DNA of 9,556 nt. Origin: an uncultured Amylibacter sp. (lineage in GTDB: Bacteria > Pseudomonadota > Alphaproteobacteria > Rhodobacterales > Rhodobacteraceae). This document shows positions 5,758 to 9,556 of this stretch, piece by piece; the first letter of the stretch is position 1, and every line of letters begins with the position of its first letter. Made by a program: the position numbers and the translations under genes. The stretch spans positions 1 to 9,556 of the forward strand of contig CALLAV010000020.1 of assembly GCA_938001995.1 (NCBI GenBank), written 5' to 3'. The notes under the pieces were generated by a model. That model ran no database searches. It worked only from the letters and a program-made list of their open reading frames with translations, and had not been told where the DNA came from.

Positions 5758-5925
5758 ATGGCTAAGCCAACCACAATTAAAATCCGCCTGAATTCCACAG
5801 CGGACACTGGTCATTTCTATGTGACCAAGAAAAATTCGCGTACAATGACTGAAAAAATGGTTGTTCGTAAATACGACCCAGTTGCACGCAAGCACGTTGA
5901 ATACAAAGAAGGTAAGATCAAGTAA
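5758..5925 (+). CDS. rpmG: Large ribosomal subunit protein bL33
   Basis: The 55-residue product begins [16 protein letters not shown], continues through [17 protein letters not shown] and ends VEYKEGKIK. That is essentially the standard alphaproteobacterial L33, at the family's usual length. It lacks the paired CxxC zinc motifs of the C+ L33 form, so it is the zinc-independent type. L33 sits near the exit site of the 50S subunit and contacts 23S rRNA. AGGAG (5746-5750) lies 7 nt before the ATG at 5758; another ATG at 5753 is out of frame. The gene stands alone with its own promoter and a canonical terminator about 22 nt after the stop. Confidence 0.97.
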   Translation: MAKPTTIKIRLNSTADTGHFYVTKKNSRTMTEKMVVRKYDPVARKHVEYKEGKIK

Positions 5926-5947
5926 TTCGATCTACTGGATTTGAGAG

Positions 5948-5979
5948 AAAAAGCCGCGACATCGTTCGCGGCTTTTTTC
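5948..5979 (+). terminator. Rho-independent terminator of rpmG
   Basis: A perfect 12-bp stem pairs 5948-5959 with 5966-5977 (AAAAAGCCGCGA with TCGCGGCTTTTT) around a 6-nt loop and ends in a T tract. It is A-rich on the left side, so it could also work on the minus strand. Confidence 0.9.
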
Positions 5980-6003
5980 GTTTCTGGGGAAGATTTTGGG
6001 CCT

Positions 6004-6039
6004 GAAAGAAGAAAGAGGCAGCTCCGGGAGAGCCGCCTC
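6004..6039 (-). terminator. Additional minus-strand terminator-like hairpin
   Basis: Bases 6015-6024 pair with 6030-6039 (GAGGCAGCTC and GAGCCGCCTC) with one A/C mismatch and a 5-nt loop. Read on the minus strand the stem runs into UUUCUUCUUUC, a U-rich but interrupted tail. It lies some 150 nt beyond the efp terminator, so it is either a backup terminator for efp read-through or the end of an unannotated minus-strand small RNA. Confidence 0.45.
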
Positions 6040-6186
6040 AATCAGAAAAAGGTATAGATACTTAAATGAAACGACACCGCGTCGTTAACCCAACGTAAAC
6101 AATTTAGAGGCGAATTGCCCGTGAATAGTTCGTTAAAAATCATTCACGTTAATAGAATTTTGCGACTTTGCAGCGGCAGAAAAGCA
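6040..6186. other. Non-coding gap between rpmG and efp with repeats
   Basis: No open frame of useful length is present. The stretch holds a 6-bp hairpin AACGAC/GTCGTT (6070-6075 with 6081-6086) and a 7-bp inverted repeat CGTGAAT/ATTCACG (6120-6126 with 6142-6148). CGTTAA occurs three times (6083-6088, 6131-6136, 6147-6152), with a fourth copy at 6217-6222. TTAA-7 nt-TAAA at 6085-6099 is one base short of a CtrA-type TTAA-N7-TTAA box. No convincing promoter was found. Confidence 0.3.
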
Positions 6187-6210
6187 AAAGGCCGACAAGA
6201 GCCGGCCTTA
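6181..6210 (-). terminator. Rho-independent terminator of efp
   Basis: AAGGCCG (6189-6195) pairs with CGGCCTT (6204-6210) around an 8-nt loop. On the minus strand the stem is followed by UUUUGCUUUU. It begins about 32 nt beyond the efp stop codon. Confidence 0.8.
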
Positions 6211-6241
6211 AAAATCGTTAAAATGTGTGCTTTACGCCACG

Positions 6242-6805
6242 TTATGCACGCTCGGTATATTCCATCGTTTCCGTGCTCACGACGATTTTCTCGTCTTGGT
6301 TCACGAAGGGCGGCACCATAACGCGGACCCCGTTGTCGAGCACGGCTGGCTTAAAACTATTCGCCGCGGTCTGGCCTTTTACCGCGGGTTCCGTTTCTAC
6401 AATTGTGCACACCACCTTTTGGGGCAGGGAAGCAGAAAGCGCTTCGGATTCGTGATATTCGATTTGGATGGTCATTCCGTCCTGCAAAAATGGACGACGG
6501 TCGCCCAAAATATCGGCTGGCAGTTCGATTTGATCGTAGGTTTCCAGATCCATGAAAACCAGCATTCCGTCCGTTTCGTACAGGAATTGTTGGTCTTTTT
6601 GGTCCAAACGCACCTTTTCGACTTTGTCGGCAGAGCGGAACCGTTCGTTCAATTTTGACCCGTTTCGCAGGTTCTTCATTTCGACCTGCGCGAAGGCTCC
6701 GCCCTTGCCGGGTTTTACATGATCCACCTTTACGGCGACCCAAAGACCAGCGTTATGTTCCAAGATGTTTCCTGGTCTGATCTCGTTGCCATTAATTTTT
6801 GGCAT
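6242..6805 (-). CDS. efp: Translation elongation factor P
   Basis: The 187-residue protein is the normal length for EF-P and has its three beta-barrel domains: KOW-like about 1-64, OB about 66-128 and a C-terminal OB about 130-187. The N-terminal loop reads VKPGKGGAF with Lys34 at the tip. This is the residue that reaches the peptidyl-transferase centre and is beta-lysylated in bacteria with EpmA/EpmB; whether it is modified here cannot be told from this window. EF-P relieves ribosome stalling at polyproline. AAGGG lies about 9 nt upstream of the ATG. The C-terminal domain ends in [13 protein letters not shown], the usual EF-P signature region. The gene has its own candidate promoter and terminator and is divergent from the DUF6280 gene. 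Confidence 0.97.
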   Translation of the reverse strand: MPKINGNEIRPGNILEHNAGLWVAVKVDHVKPGKGGAFAQVEMKNLRNGSKLNERFRSADKVEKVRLDQKDQQFLYETDGMLVFMDLETYDQIELPADILGDRRPFLQDGMTIQIEYHESEALSASLPQKVVCTIVETEPAVKGQTAANSFKPAVLDNGVRVMVPPFVNQDEKIVVSTETMEYTERA

Positions 6806-6846
6806 GAATTTTACCCTTCGCGCAGTTGAATTTTTTGTCGTTTTGT

Positions 6847-6875
6847 TCTATATGATTTAGCAATGCTCAATACAA
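6847..6875 (-). promoter_or_regulatory. Candidate promoter of efp
   Basis: On the minus strand TTGTAT (6870-6875) and TATAGA (6847-6852) are separated by 17 nt, about 41 nt upstream of the efp ATG. The -10 matches TATAAT at four leading positions. It lies in an AT-rich stretch distinct from the neighbouring coding DNA. Confidence 0.4.
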
Positions 6876-6965
6876 CCCAAACCACGGTATCGAAAAGCCT
6901 CAACGGAGGTATGCGTCAAGCGCATGGCTCCCCTGCGTTTCAGGCCCTATCGAATCGTCATAAAG

Positions 6966-6994
6966 TTGCCATATTGCGCTGACTGCCATAAAAA
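6966..6994 (+). promoter_or_regulatory. Candidate promoter of the DUF6280 gene
   Basis: TTGCCA (6966-6971) and TAAAAC (6989-6994) are separated by 17 nt; each matches consensus at four of six positions. Initiation near 7000 would leave a short leader that just includes the GAGG ribosome binding site at 7006-7009. Confidence 0.35.
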
Positions 6995-7015
6995 CAAAAA
7001 AGTAAAGAGGACGTG

Positions 7016-7327
7016 ATGTTCGATTACGTTGATGAGACTGCTATCAACAACGACCAAGGTAAACGCTCGCAAAAGTTGTTTGCCGCTGTTGTGCTTGCTG
7101 CACTGGATGATGCCATTGCAGATGATAAAAAATACGGGAATGGTGTAGATTCAATTGCTCGCTGGGCGCGTTCGCGCGACGGCCGAGAAGTGTTGATGTG
7201 CGCCGGTATCGAACCTACAGAGCGTTGTGTCAAAGGCATGATGGAATTTGTGGGTCGCGGTGTGCGCACATCTGTTGCGCTCAGCCGTGAAGAAAGCGAA
7301 CGGCAGCAGGCTGCGAAAGCTGCATAA
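7016..7327 (+). CDS. DUF6280 family protein
   Basis: The 103-residue acidic, mostly helical protein starts MFDYVDETAINNDQGKRSQK. It carries a conserved-looking core LFAAVVLAALDDAIADDKKYGNG, followed by IARWARSRDGREVL, and a GRGVRTSVALSREES segment near the end. I recognise it as the DUF6280 family of Rhodobacterales, whose function is not known to me. There is no signal peptide or membrane segment, so it is probably cytoplasmic. The ATG at 7016 is preceded by AGAGGACGTG with good spacing; a GTG at 7013 is in frame but too close to GAGG. It stands alone between its own promoter and a strong bidirectional terminator. The three cysteine/histidine residues show no zinc-site pattern. Confidence 0.8.
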   Translation: MFDYVDETAINNDQGKRSQKLFAAVVLAALDDAIADDKKYGNGVDSIARWARSRDGREVLMCAGIEPTERCVKGMMEFVGRGVRTSVALSREESERQQAAKAA

Positions 7328-7343
7328 ACCTGCCGTTACTGTT

Positions 7344-7376
7344 AAAAAAACGCCCTGCAATGCGGGGCGTTTTTTT
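7344..7376. terminator. Bidirectional rho-independent terminator
   Basis: A run of seven A residues and CGCCC (7344-7355) pairs with GGGCG and seven T residues (7365-7376). The hairpin extends inward through GC/GC to a 3-nt loop. Because the arms carry an A tract and a T tract, it ends transcription both from the DUF6280 gene (+) and from the rhomboid operon (-), whose stop is 16 nt away. Confidence 0.92.
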
Positions 7377-7391
7377 GTGCGCGGATGAAAT

Positions 7392-8135
7392 TTAGCGACG
7401 CCGACGGCGAACAATAGGTATGGTTGTCGGTGCGTTTGTAGGTGGATGGGGCGGGTGGCCTTCGGTTTGCACCCAGAACGTTTTGCCTCCACGGCGGAAC
7501 CAAAACGGCATCGCGATCAATATACCTGCTGCGAATCCTCCGATATGCGCCCAATACGCCACGCCGCCGCCTGTGCTGGGGGATGACAGCCCGCCAAATA
7601 TCTGCATGCCGAACCAACCACACAGCACGATCCATGCGGGCACGGTGAAGGTTTTGAAGAAGACGATAAAAATAATGATGATATCGACGCGGGCCTTTGG
7701 GTAAAACAGCAGATAGCTGCCGAGCACACCTGCAATGGCCCCTGATGCGCCCACGACTGGCACGTCTGAATTTGGCCCAGCAAGGATCTGGATAAAAGAC
7801 GCAGCGAGGCCGCACAGCAGATAAAAGGCCAAGAATTTCACATGGCCCAGCATGTCTTCGATATTGTCCCCAAAGATATAGAGAAACAGCACGTTACCGA
7901 TCAAATGCATCCACCCGCCGTGCAGGAACATGCCCGTGATTAGGGTGAAATACTCGTCCCCAGCGGTGATTTCGGCAGGCACGATAGCCCAACTGTCCCA
8001 AAACGCAGCCAAAGCACGAGGGTCAGTGCTCAGAGCGGGGTAGTAGGCGAGAAACACCACGATGTTGATGGCGAGCAGCGCATAGGTCACATAGGGCGTG
8101 TTGCGAGATGGGTTGTGGTCGCGTAGCGGGAACAT
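7392..8135 (-). CDS. Rhomboid family intramembrane serine protease
   Basis: The 247-residue polytopic membrane protein carries the rhomboid catalytic set. The serine is in GASGAIAG (Ser131, motif 129-136) and the histidine in AHIGGF (His197, 196-201). The oxyanion-site residues are in FLHGGWMHLIGN (His72, His77, Asn81). About six hydrophobic segments are visible, at roughly 15-31, 65-88, 100-118, 128-145, 150-178 and 195-213. It cleaves transmembrane substrates, which are unknown here. The C-terminal cytosolic tail is Pro/Thr-rich and ends in five arginines. The start ATG is 4 nt after the zinc-ribbon gene's stop, with GGAT as a modest ribosome binding site, so it is last in a minus-strand operon. 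Both catalytic residues are present and it should be active, unlike iRhoms. Confidence 0.93.
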   Translation of the reverse strand: MFPLRDHNPSRNTPYVTYALLAINIVVFLAYYPALSTDPRALAAFWDSWAIVPAEITAGDEYFTLITGMFLHGGWMHLIGNVLFLYIFGDNIEDMLGHVKFLAFYLLCGLAASFIQILAGPNSDVPVVGASGAIAGVLGSYLLFYPKARVDIIIIFIVFFKTFTVPAWIVLCGWFGMQIFGGLSSPSTGGGVAYWAHIGGFAAGILIAMPFWFRRGGKTFWVQTEGHPPHPPTNAPTTIPIVRRRRR

Positions 8136-8139
8136 GGGG

Positions 8140-9243
8140 CTATCCGTTCATGGCGATCATAGCGCCGATAAGGCCAGCGACAATCAGGCCTAGGATGACT
8201 GCGATGGCAATTTTGATCTTAGAGTAAGGTCGCTCACCGCGCACAGCACCTGTTTGGCCGTTCACCACAAAGCGATAGGTTTCGCCGCGATATTTATAAG
8301 CGGCCATCCAGATAGGCAGCAGAATATGCTTGAAGGTCACATCCGAAACATCTGTGTCGATATGATTGACCCGCTGTTTGTCCCCACCGATATCGAATTT
8401 TACGTCCCGCAGGATCATGCGGTCCATATGATGACGCGCCTCGGTAAAGCCTTGATCGAGCGGAATGGTATAGCCCTCTGCGCGCAGCCCCGCGAGGTAT
8501 TGCGGATCGTAGGGCGACAGTTCGGACAGATCCCACGGCGCTAGCGCGTCTGTGTAGGGTTTGGGCAGGGATTTTGATCCCAGCACCAGCACATCATCAA
8601 AGAAACGTGCGACACGGCCACGGGCAGGGGACCAGCGGACCTTGGCCACTTGGCGGTTTTCCACGACGGTCCGGCCCTCGCGTTTTACGCGGACTTGTTC
8701 GGTGACATAGTAAATATCGCCGCGCTGGCCCGAATAGCTGGATCGTGTGTCTGCGTCATAGGTCCAGTAGGGCACATAGATGCCTTGCATGGCGCGGCCC
8801 TTTCGGGCGTATCCTTGCAATCCATTCGGGGCAAACCACAGCGAACCGAGCCAGTCGGTCATTTGACGCCGCGCATTGGGTTCGGTCAGCTTGAACGGAA
8901 GCAGGGCGCGGGGTTTTATTTGGCGTTCACTGCCCGTGTCGGTGACGATGGGCGTGGCACAGAAGGGGCATTCGGCGGCGTGTGTTTTGTTGTCAAATTC
9001 CACATGCGCACCACAGTTTTCACAGGTGATAGTGCGGATTTGTGTGGTTTCGGACTTTGGCAGTTCTTCTCGCAGCGCCTGCTGGAAATCCAACTCACGA
9101 ATGGCGGTCGCGTTGGTGGTAGAACCGATAGGTTCCACCGCGCCACAATGATCGCACATCAACTGATCCGTGCCAGGGGCAAAGCGCATGTCTGAACCAC
9201 AAGTGGTGCAGGGGAATTTATGCTCTATGGGTGCCGCGTCCAT
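8140..9243 (-). CDS. Double zinc-ribbon (TFIIB-type) membrane-anchored protein
   Basis: The 367-residue protein has two zinc-ribbon modules at its N-terminus: Cys12/15 with Cys30/33 (CTTC...CDHC) and Cys74/77 with Cys92/95 (CENC...CPFC). A long soluble middle region follows, with PFKLTEPNA, YVPYWTYDADTRSSYSG and an Arg/Lys-rich stretch about 183-212. The region ends in a conserved-looking LPIWMAAYKYRGETYRFVVNG at about 309-329. A single hydrophobic helix (about 344-365) anchors the C-terminus in the membrane. Such proteins are often labelled TFIIB-type zinc ribbon or, misleadingly, primosomal N'-like; no helicase motifs are present. Its role is unknown. It starts 3 nt after the cytochrome b-like gene stops and ends 4 nt before the rhomboid start, so all three are probably cotranscribed. 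The ribosome binding site is weak, suggesting coupling. Confidence 0.82.
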   Translation of the reverse strand: MDAAPIEHKFPCTTCGSDMRFAPGTDQLMCDHCGAVEPIGSTTNATAIRELDFQQALREELPKSETTQIRTITCENCGAHVEFDNKTHAAECPFCATPIVTDTGSERQIKPRALLPFKLTEPNARRQMTDWLGSLWFAPNGLQGYARKGRAMQGIYVPYWTYDADTRSSYSGQRGDIYYVTEQVRVKREGRTVVENRQVAKVRWSPARGRVARFFDDVLVLGSKSLPKPYTDALAPWDLSELSPYDPQYLAGLRAEGYTIPLDQGFTEARHHMDRMILRDVKFDIGGDKQRVNHIDTDVSDVTFKHILLPIWMAAYKYRGETYRFVVNGQTGAVRGERPYSKIKIAIAVILGLIVAGLIGAMIAMNG

Positions 9244-9246
9244 TGT

Positions 9247-9556
9247 TCAAAGCCATCTGTGAAAAGTTTTAGGGACCATGATGCGCAAGGCGTTGTCGCG
9301 CAAGTGAAAGTGTCGCCAGATGTGGAAAAGCGCGTGGCCTGCGATGATGGCGGCAAGGGTGTAGAACTGGATGATGTGGAAATCGCCGACCCATTCGTTC
9401 GCGTGTTTCCATCCCATGGGTGGGGCGATGGGAAGAAAGCCGCCTGCCTTGAGTAAAACAGATGACGTGAGGCCCAGTAGGAACCCCGTAAAGCCAACAC
9501 AAAAGAGGCCCCAAATGATGGTTTTGTGCATGATCGTGTGGGTGCGCCGCGCCCAA
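9247..9556 (-). CDS. Cytochrome b/b6-domain membrane protein, C-terminal fragment (5' end outside window)
   Basis: The frame is open through the right edge of the window; 102 residues are visible, and the ATG at 9529-9531 is probably internal because sequence before it (WARRTHTI) fits the fold. The visible part has two hydrophobic helices, about TIIWGLFCVGFTGFLLG and IIQFYTLAAIIAGHALFHIW, with histidines in DFH, GHALFH and IWRHFH placed as heme-ligand candidates. The C-terminus LRDNALRIMVPKTFHRWL is typical, as I know it, of short cytochrome b561-like proteins in Rhodobacterales. It probably carries electrons in the inner membrane, with unknown partners. It lies upstream of the zinc-ribbon gene in the same operon. 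Confidence 0.7.
   Translation of the reverse strand, partial: WARRTHTIMHKTIIWGLFCVGFTGFLLGLTSSVLLKAGGFLPIAPPMGWKHANEWVGDFHIIQFYTLAAIIAGHALFHIWRHFHLRDNALRIMVPKTFHRWL

Noticed and set aside
6085..6099. CtrA binding box (TTAA-N7-TAAA)
   Set aside because: One half-site is off consensus and the position, between two convergent genes, is wrong for promoter control; kept only as a remark on the repeats.
6227..6658. 143-codon plus-strand frame antisense to efp
   Set aside because: efp is unmistakable in the opposite strand and the antisense frame has no ribosome binding site or recognisable motif.
6863..6982. 39-codon frame on the plus strand upstream of the DUF6280 gene
   Set aside because: There is no ribosome binding site before its ATG, it overlaps the efp promoter region and its composition gives no sign of coding.
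8650..9195. 181-codon plus-strand frame antisense to the zinc-ribbon gene
   Set aside because: It mirrors the codon pattern of the real gene, whose eight zinc-ligand cysteines are intact; nothing supports the antisense protein.

Overview
The window looks like a chromosomal segment of a roseobacter-type alphaproteobacterium (Rhodobacterales). This rests on the near-consensus alphaproteobacterial ribosomal protein L33, the DUF6280 protein (a family I associate with Rhodobacterales), the DUF1127 small protein, the form of the UvrD tail and moderate-to-high G+C. There is no phage, transposon, CRISPR array, tRNA or rRNA.

Layout. The 3' end of a UvrD-like helicase gene (1-162, +) meets a site-2-protease (M50) gene head-on (159-821, -), with the two stops overlapping by 4 nt. 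Next on the minus strand is a 70-aa DUF1127 gene (989-1201) with its own terminator. Upstream of it lies a compact non-coding element (1337-1413, possibly to 1495) with two strong hairpins whose loops both carry CCTCCCT, ending in a U tract. This resembles the anti-Shine-Dalgarno 'cuckoo'/CcsR sRNAs of Rhodobacter, which are also linked to a DUF1127 gene. A tightly coupled tungstate ABC transporter operon follows on the minus strand in the order tupB-tupC-tupA (3835 to 1597), with ATGA overlaps at both junctions. It diverges from an Mrp/ApbC Fe-S carrier gene (3944-5014, +).

The middle holds an unrecognised, comparatively AT-rich six-cysteine exported protein (5031-5414, -). Then come rpmG (5758-5925, +) with a canonical terminator, and efp (6242-6805, -) with its own terminator. 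The two intergenic gaps here contain palindromes, one extra hairpin and four CGTTAA repeats. A DUF6280 gene (7016-7327, +) is divergent from efp.

The right end is a minus-strand operon: a cytochrome b-like membrane protein cut by the window edge (9247-9556), a double zinc-ribbon membrane-anchored protein (8140-9243) and a rhomboid protease (7392-8135), with gaps of only 3-4 nt. A strong bidirectional terminator at 7344-7376 serves both this operon and the DUF6280 gene.

Most genes are household genes: DNA repair, metal-oxyanion uptake, Fe-S assembly, translation and membrane proteolysis. The strongest candidate for something under-described is the twin-hairpin anti-SD RNA beside the DUF1127 gene. 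Lesser candidates are the six-cysteine orphan and the structured gaps around rpmG.
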